This document shows positions 15,558-24,779 of a DNA stretch of 64,000 bases, in pieces. The translations under genes were made by a program, and so were the position numbers. Source of the stretch: Desulfobacteraceae bacterium (GTDB lineage: Bacteria > Desulfobacterota > Desulfobacteria > Desulfobacterales > SKZT01); assembly GCA_011389745.1 (NCBI GenBank), contig JAABTQ010000015.1, positions 1 through 64,000 of the forward strand, written 5' to 3'. How positions within the stretch are numbered: position 1 is the stretch's first letter; each line of letters opens with the position of its first letter. Below the pieces are notes generated by a model, which worked only from the letters and a program-made list of their open reading frames with translations, was not told the DNA's origin and made no database searches.

Positions 15558-16910
15558 TTATTTACCGATGGCCGTCTGGACCGCATCGGCAATGCGGCGG
15601 CAATATTTTTCCGTTTCTTCCGGAGATGGCCCCTCCACCATGACCCGGCACTGGGGTTGAGTTCCTGAATAGCGAACCAGTACTCTTCCTTTATCCCCTA
15701 ATTGCTTTTCGACAAGTTCTATTTCTTTAGATATTTCCGGAATCGTTTTAATGTCGGGCTTTTCTTTAACATCGATGTTGATCAGTTTCTGCGGAAAAAG
15801 AGTCATCATCCGGATAAGAACTGAAAGAGGCTTTGACTCGGCCGTCATGGCTTCCAGCAGCTTCAATGCCGCCAGAAGACCATCGCCGGTGGTCTGATGG
15901 TCCAGGTAGATAATGTGACCGGAATCTTCACCGCCCAAAACCGCGCCTTTGGTTTGCATCAATTCCAACACGTATCGGTCACCCACCGCTGAGACGGCAT
16001 GGTTGATACCTGAATCTTTCAGGGCGAGGCCAAGGCCGATATTGCTCATGACCGTGGTGACCAGAAGGTTGTTTTTAAGCTGGTTTTGTTTTTTTAAATA
16101 TTTTGCCCCGATGAAAAGAATTTGGTCCCCCTTGACCTCATTTCCGTTTTCATCAACGGCAACGAGCCGGTCGGCATCGCCGTCAAATGCCAGGCCGATA
16201 TCGGCTCCATTATCCCTGACAAACTTCTGAAGTGACTGTGTGTGCTGCGAGCCACAGTTTTTATTGATATTGAATCCGTCCGGAGTATTGCAAATGGTTT
16301 TGACACGGGCCCCAAGGCCGGAAAACAAATCCGGGGCAAGCCGGTAAACAGCGCCGTTTGAACAATCCAGGGCGACTTTTAACCCATTTAAGGAAAAATT
16401 GCCGGGCACTGATTTTTTCAAAAAGTTCATGTAGAGTTGATTCCCATTTTCCAGCAGGGTGACACGCCCGGTTTTTTGGATCTCGCGGCATAAATGCCCC
16501 GTGGGACCGGACATCAACATGTTTTCGATGCTGTTTTCAATGTCATCCGATAATTTAAAGCCGTCTTTGTTAAAAAGCTTGATGCCGTTGTCGAAAAAGG
16601 GGTTATGGGATGCCGAAATGACAAGGCCTGCATCAGCTCCAGCCTGTCTGGTGAGAAAAGCGATGGCCGGGGTGGGCATGACTCCGGCCAGAAGTACATC
16701 CACGCCCATGGAGCAGATCCCTGCGGCAACAGCGTGCTCGAGCATATCACCTGAAATACGGGTGTCTTTACCGATCACGATTTTGGGATTGTCTGTTTTT
16801 TGGGTGAAAACGGAAGCCACGACCCTTCCTGTCTCCAAAGCTGTTTCCGCTGTGATGGGGTATTGATTGGCAACCCCTCTGATACCGTCGGTGCCGAAAA
16901 GCCTGCCCAT
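15558..16910 (-). CDS. glmM: Phosphoglucosamine mutase
   Basis: A 450-residue alpha-D-phosphohexomutase that interconverts glucosamine-6-phosphate and glucosamine-1-phosphate for peptidoglycan and LPS precursors. It opens with GRLFGTDGIRGVAN; the phosphoserine loop ISASHNPFFDNGIK holds Ser101; the metal loop is AFDGDADR; the sugar loop is GGEDSGHI; and a C-terminal RYSGTQPQCRVMVEG binds phosphate. ATG 16910 is 28 bp after the upstream beta-helix gene. The gene closes a co-directional run from the ABC ATPase at 23091 down to here with gaps of 11-28 bp, so it may be co-transcribed with them. Confidence 0.96.
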   Translation of the reverse strand: MGRLFGTDGIRGVANQYPITAETALETGRVVASVFTQKTDNPKIVIGKDTRISGDMLEHAVAAGICSMGVDVLLAGVMPTPAIAFLTRQAGADAGLVISASHNPFFDNGIKLFNKDGFKLSDDIENSIENMLMSGPTGHLCREIQKTGRVTLLENGNQLYMNFLKKSVPGNFSLNGLKVALDCSNGAVYRLAPDLFSGLGARVKTICNTPDGFNINKNCGSQHTQSLQKFVRDNGADIGLAFDGDADRLVAVDENGNEVKGDQILFIGAKYLKKQNQLKNNLLVTTVMSNIGLGLALKDSGINHAVSAVGDRYVLELMQTKGAVLGGEDSGHIIYLDHQTTGDGLLAALKLLEAMTAESKPLSVLIRMMTLFPQKLINIDVKEKPDIKTIPEISKEIELVEKQLGDKGRVLVRYSGTQPQCRVMVEGPSPEETEKYCRRIADAVQTAIGK

Positions 16911-16938
16911 TTAATTGGTTCCTTTCATGGGTTGGAGC

Positions 16939-18153
16939 TCATTTCAAAGATGGAATAATGCTTGAACAATCAACAATAATACGGTCAACCAGGTTTTGCA
17001 GCCATCGGGTTCCGGATTCGGATGATTCTTTTGGTAACCCTTTAATGACGGTAATATAATTTTTACCTTCTTTTTGAATCGTTTTTTCAAGGCTTTGAAG
17101 AAACGGGTCAATGAGGTGCGCGGGTGGTTTGATTTTTTTTGCTTCGTGAAAATAATGCTCCAGTTCATCCCAACGCTCTTTCAGCTCCGACATGAGCATA
17201 GCATTCAGGGATTGATCCGAAATTCCGGAAGCTGACTCAAAATTCGTGCAATATGCTTTCAGCTGTTTGAGTCTTTCATCGATAGCCATTGCAAGCTTTT
17301 GTTTTAAACCGTCATACAGTGTTTCGGGAAATCTGGAGGAAAAAAAAGCGGTGCGTACATGATCGTACCAGTGGTTGAGAGCCAGAAGATTCGCTATATA
17401 AAAGATATTGGCGCTCACAATCTTTTTCACATTGGAAAAATTCGAAGCAATATAGGGAGTGTTGATGTCTCTTTTAAGGCCTGAGGCAATGAGTCGATCG
17501 GGCCTGAGTTCATCCTTGCGGCAGATGGTTCCGGCAGCGGTCACAGTTCCAAAAGCAAGAATACACGGGCCGACAATACCCCCATGACCTCCTAAAAAAA
17601 CCGGAGGCTGATTCAGCATCACCCCACGGGGAACATCCCCGATCAAGGACGGTGTGGCCTTATCCTGGTTGGGTGTGTAATTGAAATGAATAAACGAACT
17701 TCCCACTTCGCTGTGATCTTTGCGACTGGTTCCACCGGACATAAAACAATCGCAGAAATTGATCAGGCTTCCCAGGGTGACAAAGGGAAATAATATGGTT
17801 TGTTTTAATCCGACCGTATGCGCAGCACCGGCCTGCTCTTCAAGGATAGTGCCTTCCCGGACATGAGCGCCCGAACCCACCGATGCTTTTTCCAAAAAAA
17901 CGGCTCCTTTAAAAAAGCCCCCGTTTAACTTTACTTCCGGGCCGACCTGGCAGTCTTCGATGGTAACCGGGGTTTCATATCCTAATTTGGCGCCCTGAAG
18001 AATCAGGGTGGATGCCCCAAAAATTTTGCACCCGGCATGAATGACGACATTATTGCCCGAGATTCTGGATGGGTCTACATCTTCGGCGATAAATACGCTT
18101 TCAGGGTTTGGTATTTGAACCCCGGCTTCAATAAGTTGATGAATTTTATTCAT
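16939..18153 (-). CDS. Left-handed beta-helix (hexapeptide repeat) protein, probably sugar-nucleotide related
   Basis: A 404-residue protein. The N-terminal 250 residues carry imperfect hexapeptide repeats (VVIHAGCKIFGASTLI, VTIEDCQVGPEVKLN, VFLEKASVGSGAHVREGTIL, then HTVGLKQTILFPFVTLGSLI), typical of a left-handed beta-helix like the GlmU C-terminal domain. The C-terminal third is helical (ERLKQLKAYC, ELKERWDELEHYFHEAKKIK) with no recognised catalytic motif. No nucleotidyltransferase domain precedes the helix. Its place directly before glmM suggests a role near UDP-GlcNAc synthesis, but the reaction is unknown; an acyl- or acetyltransferase is one option. A FCDCFMSGGTSRKDHSEVGS stretch could form the active groove. 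Confidence 0.7.
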   Translation of the reverse strand: MNKIHQLIEAGVQIPNPESVFIAEDVDPSRISGNNVVIHAGCKIFGASTLILQGAKLGYETPVTIEDCQVGPEVKLNGGFFKGAVFLEKASVGSGAHVREGTILEEQAGAAHTVGLKQTILFPFVTLGSLINFCDCFMSGGTSRKDHSEVGSSFIHFNYTPNQDKATPSLIGDVPRGVMLNQPPVFLGGHGGIVGPCILAFGTVTAAGTICRKDELRPDRLIASGLKRDINTPYIASNFSNVKKIVSANIFYIANLLALNHWYDHVRTAFFSSRFPETLYDGLKQKLAMAIDERLKQLKAYCTNFESASGISDQSLNAMLMSELKERWDELEHYFHEAKKIKPPAHLIDPFLQSLEKTIQKEGKNYITVIKGLPKESSESGTRWLQNLVDRIIVDCSSIIPSLK

Positions 18154-18176
18154 TTTGACGCCCTTATGATTAGTGA

Positions 18177-19385
18177 TTAATCGCTGATATCCGTTTTTTC
18201 AAAAAACCCTTCAGGATCGGTCACCATGGACTGATGTTCCCAATCGGAGATGACGTACACCCATGGGGATAGTTTCCGGTTCAGGTTATAGGCTTCCATG
18301 GCCGGTTCTTCGGGATTGACAGCAACATGGGAAATCTCTTCCAAATCGTTGTTTGGGCCCTCCACCTCATCAATTTGATCTGCAGTTTCTAAGACGGTTT
18401 CCTCTGAACTCTCAACAGTTGATTCTTTATGGCCGTTTTCAGGTTTTACATGGGAAACTTCTATTTTTAAGTAATAGCCGCTTTGCTCACCGTTGGCTTT
18501 TTTACCTGGATAAACGCGATAGAGTGTGCCGTCAAAAAGTTGAAAGTCAAAATAGGGTAACGTTCCAAAACCTGTGATTTCTTCGGAAATTTTTTCTATG
18601 GGACCGGCAATGTCCTGGACACCGAGAGAGGACAGGGCGTCAAAAAGCAGTTCGACTGTCCTGCTTTTTATGGATTTGTTTTCGACAGGGGGATGAAATT
18701 CAGGCGATGCACCTCTTTCAGGTCGTTTGACCGTATAGATGGCAGACTGTTGCTCAGGATCGATACAAGTGACGGTTTCAATATCTGTTGATGGTATGTC
18801 CAACAGATCAGCCTGGATCCATTCCCGGGGTTGTTTGCCGACAGACCGGAAAGTTTGATCCACCAAATAGACGGTATTTTCCCCGGTAGGTTTTAAATAA
18901 TGTGCACCGGCTCCCGTGGAAGACTCCCTTGGCTTTCCCACCAGCACATCGGCCAAAGATTTTTGATCCTTGTCAAGAAGTTGAATCCGAATCGCTGTTT
19001 CATCATGGGAAATATCGGGTTGGCCCGGATCATGAAGCGCCAGTCTGGAAAGAGAATCCGAAGAAACCTCAAAGTGCCGTCCGATTTTTGATTCCTTTAA
19101 TTTGCCGACAAGGTCCGATATGGACTTGAAATCAGCGGGGAAGCCAAAAAGGTCTTCCACAACCCATTCAGATCCTGATTTTTTGAGGTTGACGGTTTTG
19201 AGGCCATCTGTTTCCTGGTGGGATATTCGCACAGTGGTAATATCATCTAATGGGATATGGGCAAATAACATTTCTCCCATTCGGGAAACTTCTGAAGAAG
19301 GTTTTTCCCGATGAAGTACAAAAAAGGTAATGGAAGCAAGTACACAAAGCAAAATAAAAAGTAAAACAAACGATTTGGGTTTCAT
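18177..19385 (-). CDS. DUF4340-domain protein linked to a Gld-type ABC exporter
   Basis: A 402-residue protein with one N-terminal membrane anchor or signal (about 5-24, FVLLFILLCVLASITFFVL) and a long soluble part of beta-rich DUF4340 character (TVNLKKSGSEWVVEDLFGFP, IQLLDKDQKSLADVLVGKP, TVYLVDQTFRSVGKQPREWI). An acidic, low-complexity stretch lies near 320-365. Proteins of this type commonly follow GldG-like genes; here the gap is 11 bp. The likely site is the periplasmic face of the inner membrane. The substrate and exact role are unknown. Confidence 0.8.
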   Translation of the reverse strand: MKPKSFVLLFILLCVLASITFFVLHREKPSSEVSRMGEMLFAHIPLDDITTVRISHQETDGLKTVNLKKSGSEWVVEDLFGFPADFKSISDLVGKLKESKIGRHFEVSSDSLSRLALHDPGQPDISHDETAIRIQLLDKDQKSLADVLVGKPRESSTGAGAHYLKPTGENTVYLVDQTFRSVGKQPREWIQADLLDIPSTDIETVTCIDPEQQSAIYTVKRPERGASPEFHPPVENKSIKSRTVELLFDALSSLGVQDIAGPIEKISEEITGFGTLPYFDFQLFDGTLYRVYPGKKANGEQSGYYLKIEVSHVKPENGHKESTVESSEETVLETADQIDEVEGPNNDLEEISHVAVNPEEPAMEAYNLNRKLSPWVYVISDWEHQSMVTDPEGFFEKTDISD

Positions 19386-19396
19386 TTATCCCCACC

Positions 19397-21286
19397 TTAA
19401 TTTTCTAAACTTTTTTTCCGTTTGTACAAAGCATACCCAATGCCGGCAACAGAAACCAGTAAAGGCATCAGAAAAATGTTGATAAACTTTATTTTCGTCC
19501 CTAATGATTCAATTTCGGATCTCAAATGTCTTCGCACCATTTTCAGTTCGTTGTTGATACGAAGCCTTTCTTCCTTGAATTTTTGGATTTCTTCCTCCTG
19601 CGCTTTGCTTAACACAAATTTTTGGGAGGCATCTTTAAGGTTTTCCATTTCTTTTAATTTGAGATTGGTTTCCTCGGCTTTTTTGACCAGATCCTGCTCC
19701 CGTTCCAGCCATTGGGAAGCGGCCTTTCTTTCCAGCATTTGGACTGTGGTAAAAGGCCGCTCAAATTTTCCGCGGGAACGGATACTGATCAAGTCATCAC
19801 CTCCGGAAAGCATTTCCGTGGCGTTTTGAAAAAAGTCCAGATTATTGTTGAAAAAATTAACCAACTGCAACCCTAAAAAATTTTGTTTGCTGAGATAATA
19901 GTCATCCCATAAAAGATCCGTATCTGAAACAACAATGATAACAGCTTTGGTGACACTTTCCATCAGACTTTGGTCTGGAAAAGGTTTTTCTGCCACTTCA
20001 TTGTCGTTCCGGGTATCCTCTGAATCTTCCCGGGGCTTTCCATCCGGAAATGCGGTTTTAAATTTGCCTTGAATTCTTACCGCCAGATCGTATCTGTCGG
20101 GAGTTGGTTGAAATTCTCTCCGGACTTCCTCGATTCCGAATCGAAGTTGAAAGGTATTTACCAACGCGGAGTTGGTGCTGGATTGAATCAGGGGTTCATA
20201 CTGGATGTCGGCACCCTCGGCTTTCATGATTGCTCCGGCAACAGGCAGTATCATAGAATTGAGTTGGGAGGTGATGAGAGCATCTTTGTTAAATATTTCA
20301 CCGGGTAAAGACAACCAGGAGGGATTACTTTCCACCTGATTGTTTTGGTTTCTGAGACCTGTTGGAAAATCAAAGTCTACTACCGCCTTTTCCGGCTCCA
20401 TTTCGATACCCCAAGCTTTGAACAGCCTTGGCAGAGATGACGATGACACCTGATGTTGAGCCGTGATATCGCGGGTTGCGAATGGATCGACAAAAACAAG
20501 GGCATTCCCGCCCTTAAGCACGTATTGGTCTATCGCGTACTCAAGAGTATCACTAAGTTCTTTCGGATGAATAATGACGAGCAAGTCAAGATCATCCGGA
20601 ATCAATTCGACATCCTGCTCGATTTGGCTTACTTCGTATGAGTTCTGCAACTCTTTGATAAAGTGCCATGGTTCGGTTGCCTGTCCCGGCATGTTAAACC
20701 CCATGGGTGTTCCGGCAAAAACAGGCAGCGAACTGATCAATCCGATTTTCTGTTTTTTTGCCGACTGAACCCGCGAAATCATTCTGGCCAGGTCATATTC
20801 CAGACGTCCCTCCTGTGACGAATCCAGAAAAGCTATGGTTTCTTCCTGATCGGCGGACAATGCGACAAGTCCTAAATAAAGGGTTTCTCCGGAAGGAAGA
20901 TTGATTCCTTCAATACCGAATTGCTGAGCCCATTCTTCTTCTTCGGAATCGGGTTTTGGGTCATAGACCTCAACGGTGATTTTTTTTCTGCTGTGAAATT
21001 CATACTCGGATAAAAAATCAAGGACTCTTCCGGCATAAGCTTTTAAATGGGGTGGAAAATTATCCAGACTTCGGGAATAAAAAAATTTGATTGAGACCTG
21101 ATCTGATATATTTTCGAGTATCTTTTTGGTCCCTTCAGACAGAGAATAAACCTTATCCCCGGTAACATCCAGCCGAAAATTGACCCGTGCAAATAACACA
21201 TTGACAAGAATGATAATAATCAGTACCGCGACAAGTCCCCCAATGGAAAATAAACGGGATTTCAACATATTATTCAGTTCGGACAT
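19397..21286 (-). CDS. GldG-like ABC transporter auxiliary protein
   Basis: A 629-residue protein with an N-terminal membrane helix (about 10-32, LFSIGGLVAVLIIIILVNVL), a large extracytoplasmic domain starting LDVTGDKVYSLSEGTKKIL, a feature of the GldG/ABC_transp_aux family, a predicted coiled coil (about 535-595, rich in KAEETNLKLKEMENLKD), and a C-terminal helix (FINIFLMPLLVSVAGIGYAL) before a basic tail. In Bacteroidetes GldG works with GldA and GldF in gliding; in deltaproteobacteria this trio occurs without known gliding. It lies 15 bp after the permease and 11 bp before the DUF4340 gene. Confidence 0.85.
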   Translation of the reverse strand: MSELNNMLKSRLFSIGGLVAVLIIIILVNVLFARVNFRLDVTGDKVYSLSEGTKKILENISDQVSIKFFYSRSLDNFPPHLKAYAGRVLDFLSEYEFHSRKKITVEVYDPKPDSEEEEWAQQFGIEGINLPSGETLYLGLVALSADQEETIAFLDSSQEGRLEYDLARMISRVQSAKKQKIGLISSLPVFAGTPMGFNMPGQATEPWHFIKELQNSYEVSQIEQDVELIPDDLDLLVIIHPKELSDTLEYAIDQYVLKGGNALVFVDPFATRDITAQHQVSSSSLPRLFKAWGIEMEPEKAVVDFDFPTGLRNQNNQVESNPSWLSLPGEIFNKDALITSQLNSMILPVAGAIMKAEGADIQYEPLIQSSTNSALVNTFQLRFGIEEVRREFQPTPDRYDLAVRIQGKFKTAFPDGKPREDSEDTRNDNEVAEKPFPDQSLMESVTKAVIIVVSDTDLLWDDYYLSKQNFLGLQLVNFFNNNLDFFQNATEMLSGGDDLISIRSRGKFERPFTTVQMLERKAASQWLEREQDLVKKAEETNLKLKEMENLKDASQKFVLSKAQEEEIQKFKEERLRINNELKMVRRHLRSEIESLGTKIKFINIFLMPLLVSVAGIGYALYKRKKSLEN

Positions 21287-21301
21287 ATCACAAAACCTCC
21301 A

Positions 21302-22054
21302 TCAGGATGTTCTTCGGTTTTCAAGCACGACTGCATTGGCATACAGCATGAAAAATATGACGGAAACGAAATACAGAATATCCCGAAAATCCAGCACCCC
21401 TCTTTCAATAGATGCAAAATGTGTCAGAAAACTCAATTGTGACACGATTTCCGTCATCCACAACGGCGCCCATCCTGAAAGAACATGGGTTATCGGAGTA
21501 AAGCCGGCGAGAATAAAAAAAAGGCAGATGACAACCGCCAGAATAAAGCTGATTACCTGACTTCGGGTGAGCGAGGATGTCATGATCCCGATACTGAGAT
21601 AGGCGCCCGCCATTAGAAAACTTCCGAAATAACCGCAAAAAATCGCGCCAAGGTCGGGATTTCCCAGATAGGTGGTGGTGATGATCAAAGGAAAAGTCAG
21701 CAGCAAAGAGATTCCTAAAAATATCCAGGCTGCGAGAAATTTTCCAAGAATAACCTGGGTTAAAGTGACCGGAAGCGTCAAAAGAAGTTCCAGGGTTCCC
21801 AGCCGTCTTTCTTCAGCCCAAAGTCTCATCGCCACAGAAGGGACCAAAAACAAAAATATCCAGGGATGCCACTGGAAAAAACTCCGAAGGTCTGCCTGAC
21901 CCATCTCGAAAAAATGGCTGATGCTAAATGTGAAAAAACCGGCCAACAACAAAAATATGACAATAAACACATAAGCCACGGGTGAACCGAAATATCCGGT
22001 CAGTTCTCTTTTAAATATCGCGCTTACGTTGATAATTGGATTTGCCTGGCTCAT
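21302..22054 (-). CDS. ABC-2 type transporter permease (GldF-like)
   Basis: A 250-residue membrane protein with about six helices (VAYVFIVIFLLLAGFFTFSI, WIFLFLVPSVAMRLWAEERR, LAAWIFLGISLLLTFPLIIT, FGSFLMAGAYLSIGIMTSSL and others). The AEERRLGTLELLLTLPVT segment is a hallmark of this permease family. Its ATG overlaps the ATPase stop by 4 bp (ATGA), so the two are translationally coupled. Forms the membrane channel with the ATPase upstream and the GldG-like partner downstream. Confidence 0.92.
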   Translation of the reverse strand: MSQANPIINVSAIFKRELTGYFGSPVAYVFIVIFLLLAGFFTFSISHFFEMGQADLRSFFQWHPWIFLFLVPSVAMRLWAEERRLGTLELLLTLPVTLTQVILGKFLAAWIFLGISLLLTFPLIITTTYLGNPDLGAIFCGYFGSFLMAGAYLSIGIMTSSLTRSQVISFILAVVICLFFILAGFTPITHVLSGWAPLWMTEIVSQLSFLTHFASIERGVLDFRDILYFVSVIFFMLYANAVVLENRRTS

Positions 22055-23091
22055 ATCTCCTCTGATTTTTGGGATTGTTGAGAGCGAAGCTCGGGAAGAG
22101 CCCTGAGCCTATCACTCAATTGCGCTTTTTTTAAAGGGATATCCTTTTCTATGGCCGATTCGGTGGTGATCATCCGGAACACTTCATCCAAATGGCCCTG
22201 TTCCACGAAAGTTGATTGTACCATATATTGTTTTTGAATCAACTCCGCAAGGAGACTTTCAGCGATGGATTGTTCCTTATTTTCGGGAAAAACACGGACC
22301 CGGGTATTTCCATCATTTGATGAGAGAATTTCAACGGATTTTACCCCTGGAACGCTTTTTAAACAGGCAATGATGCTTTGTGTTTCTCCTCCGGCTATGG
22401 CAAGTGTGACCGCTCCATGAACAGAAGATTTTTTCCGAAGATCATCCGGTGTTTGATCCGCGACAATTCGCCCGTCGGCAATAACAATTGCTCTTGTGCA
22501 TACGGCATCCATTTCATCCAGGATATGAGTTGACAGTATAATGACCTTTTCTGCGGCCATGTTGCGAATCATCAGGCGAACTTCATGTTTCTGGTTGGGG
22601 TCAAGGCCGTCTGTGGGTTCATCAAGAATCAGGTATTCCGGATCATGAATAATGCTTTGTGCAAAACAAACTCTTTGCTTGTAACCTTTTGAAAGGGTGT
22701 TGATGGTCTGGTGCCTGACCGTGGTCAGAAAACATCTTTCAATGGTTTCCTCAATTTTACTTTTTCGATCGATTCCGGCAAAGCCCCGGATTTGGGCGCA
22801 AAAATCCAGGAAACTATAAACAGTCATATCCGGATAGGCCGGTGCATTTTCAGGAAGATATCCGATTTTTTGGCGGGCAGACAAAGAATCGGTGGTGATA
22901 TCACTGCCTCCGATAACAGCGGTGCCACCTGATGGCGGGATAAAGCCGGTAATCATGCGCATGGTGGTGGATTTTCCAGCGGCATTCGGGCCCAAAAACC
23001 CGAGTATTTCACCTTTTTCCACGACAAAAGAAATTTCATCCACGGCCTTTTGGGTTCCGAAATATTTGGTAAGGCTTCTTACCTCGATCAT
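22051..23091 (-). CDS. ABC transporter ATP-binding protein (GldA/CcmA-like)
   Basis: A 346-residue ATPase. Walker A GPNAAGKST (about 34-42), Q-loop region, signature LSKGYKQRV, Walker B YLILDEPTDGLD and the H-loop STHILDEMD are all present. An extra C-terminal domain of about 120 residues follows the ATPase core, ending in a charged tail, as in GldA and drug-exporter type ATPases. It is the first gene of a minus-strand run continuing to glmM. Its divergent neighbour is resB, 271 bp away; the gap carries short AGGTTTC direct repeats near 23258-23290 but no gene. Confidence 0.93.
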   Translation of the reverse strand: MIEVRSLTKYFGTQKAVDEISFVVEKGEILGFLGPNAAGKSTTMRMITGFIPPSGGTAVIGGSDITTDSLSARQKIGYLPENAPAYPDMTVYSFLDFCAQIRGFAGIDRKSKIEETIERCFLTTVRHQTINTLSKGYKQRVCFAQSIIHDPEYLILDEPTDGLDPNQKHEVRLMIRNMAAEKVIILSTHILDEMDAVCTRAIVIADGRIVADQTPDDLRKKSSVHGAVTLAIAGGETQSIIACLKSVPGVKSVEILSSNDGNTRVRVFPENKEQSIAESLLAELIQKQYMVQSTFVEQGHLDEVFRMITTESAIEKDIPLKKAQLSDRLRALPELRSQQSQKSEEI

Positions 23092-23362
23092 AAACTCAAA
23101 CCCCCTATTTTGACAATTATTATAATTCTTTTCTGATTACAAATAAAATCAATCCTTTAAAAGATTTCAACCAGTTTGTCAACAGCAAATGATTTTTCCC
23201 TGTGGAGCCGGGAATTTGATGTTGCTCTAAGCATTTCGATCTGATATAAAATCAGGTTTCGAGGTTTAGGTTTCAGGTTTCAGGTTTTGGTTAGAGCCTG
23301 ATTTAGGTAAGAAACCGAAAGGATTATTTATAAAAAAACAATAACCTATTAAGGAATTTTTA

Positions 23363-24760
23363 ATGGTAAAAAATGAAACCTCTCCGGATCCGAAAAACCG
23401 GATTTGGATGTTTTTTGCATCTGTAAAATTGACGGTTGCCTTGCTGCTGACACTGGCGGTTACATCGATCATCGGAACGGTGATTCCGCAAAATGAGAGT
23501 CCTGCAGCATATGTTAATGCTTACGGTGAAAATCTTTATCGGATTTTTTCGGTTTTAAATTTTTTCGACATGTATCGTTCCTGGTGGTTCCAGCTTTTAA
23601 TTATTTTTTTGACGATCAATGTGGTGGTTTGTTCGCTGGAACGATTGCCGAAAACATGGAAAATTGTTTCTGTGAAGGTACCGCCATTTAATGCGGACCG
23701 TTTCAGAGATGACAACAGCAAGGTCGATTTTCAAAGCCAACGGTCTGTTCAAACCCTTCGTCAGGCATTTGAACCTTTTATTTGTAAAAAATTCAATTAT
23801 TGCCGGGTGGAGGAAACCGACAAAGGCGTGCTTCTTTTCGGAGAAAAGGGTCGCTGGACAAGGCTGGGAGCATACATTGTTCATATGAGCATTATCTTTT
23901 TGCTCGTTGGTGCTCTTATCGGATCCATTTATGGGTTTGAGGGGTTTGTCAATATTCCGGAAGGTCAAACCGTAAATCAAATCCGATTGCGCAACTCCAA
24001 TGAGATTTACCCGTTGGATTTTGATATTCGATGCGACCGATTCAGTGTCAGTTTTTATGAAACCGGCACACCTAAGGAGTATCGAAGTGCTCTCACAATT
24101 TTAGAAGAGGAAAAGCCTGTTCTTCAAAAAGACATCATTGTCAATGATCCTCTCAGTTATAAAGGTATCAATATTTTTCAGTCCAGTTACGGATCATTGC
24201 CGTCGGAGTCATTAACCCTGAGTATCAGCAGCAGAGAACCCCAATTGGGTTTCAATTTCGTCAAGGAAACAAAAATCGGAGAACCTGTCGAGCTTCCCGA
24301 CGGCAAGGGTTCGGTGGTCATACAGGATTATACCAACAGCGCTCAATTCGGGGGCCGCTCCATTGGCGAAGCCTTTATCGGTGTATTAACCCCAAAGGAA
24401 GGAGAACCTGTTCAGGTGATTCTTCCACTCAGGTTTCCAAATTTTGATCGTATGAGACAGGGTGATTTTATCATTGCCGTGCAGGATTATGAAAAGAAGT
24501 TTTACACCGGGCTCCAGGTCGCATATGATCCGGGGGTGCCTGTTGTTTACCTTGGATTTATTGTTATGATTCTTGGTTGTTTTATCACCTTTTTCATTTC
24601 TCACCAGCGCATTTGCATCGAAGTTATCCGTGCCGGCAACAGCAGCAGGGTCATGGTGGCCGGGACTTCCAATAAAAATAAATTGGGTATGCAACAGAAG
24701 ATCAAAAGAATTTCGGAAAAATTACAGGGCATGAGTCAGGTCAACAGCCCGACAACTTAA
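23363..24760 (+). CDS. resB: ResB-like cytochrome c biogenesis protein
   Basis: A 465-residue membrane protein of System II cytochrome c maturation. It has helices near 13-35 (IWMFFASVKLTVALLLTLAV), 70-92 (WWFQLLIIFLTINVVVCSLE), 158-180 and near the C-terminus (VVYLGFIVMILGCFITFFIS), with a large extracytoplasmic domain between. The segment IGTVIPQNESPAAYVNAYGE and following FFDMYRSWWF match ResB. It passes haem and holds the apocytochrome together with CcsA, encoded 19 bp downstream. The many c-type cytochromes in this window need such a system. Confidence 0.92.
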   Translation: MVKNETSPDPKNRIWMFFASVKLTVALLLTLAVTSIIGTVIPQNESPAAYVNAYGENLYRIFSVLNFFDMYRSWWFQLLIIFLTINVVVCSLERLPKTWKIVSVKVPPFNADRFRDDNSKVDFQSQRSVQTLRQAFEPFICKKFNYCRVEETDKGVLLFGEKGRWTRLGAYIVHMSIIFLLVGALIGSIYGFEGFVNIPEGQTVNQIRLRNSNEIYPLDFDIRCDRFSVSFYETGTPKEYRSALTILEEEKPVLQKDIIVNDPLSYKGINIFQSSYGSLPSESLTLSISSREPQLGFNFVKETKIGEPVELPDGKGSVVIQDYTNSAQFGGRSIGEAFIGVLTPKEGEPVQVILPLRFPNFDRMRQGDFIIAVQDYEKKFYTGLQVAYDPGVPVVYLGFIVMILGCFITFFISHQRICIEVIRAGNSSRVMVAGTSNKNKLGMQQKIKRISEKLQGMSQVNSPTT

Positions 24761-24779
24761 TATATATTGAGAGGATAGA

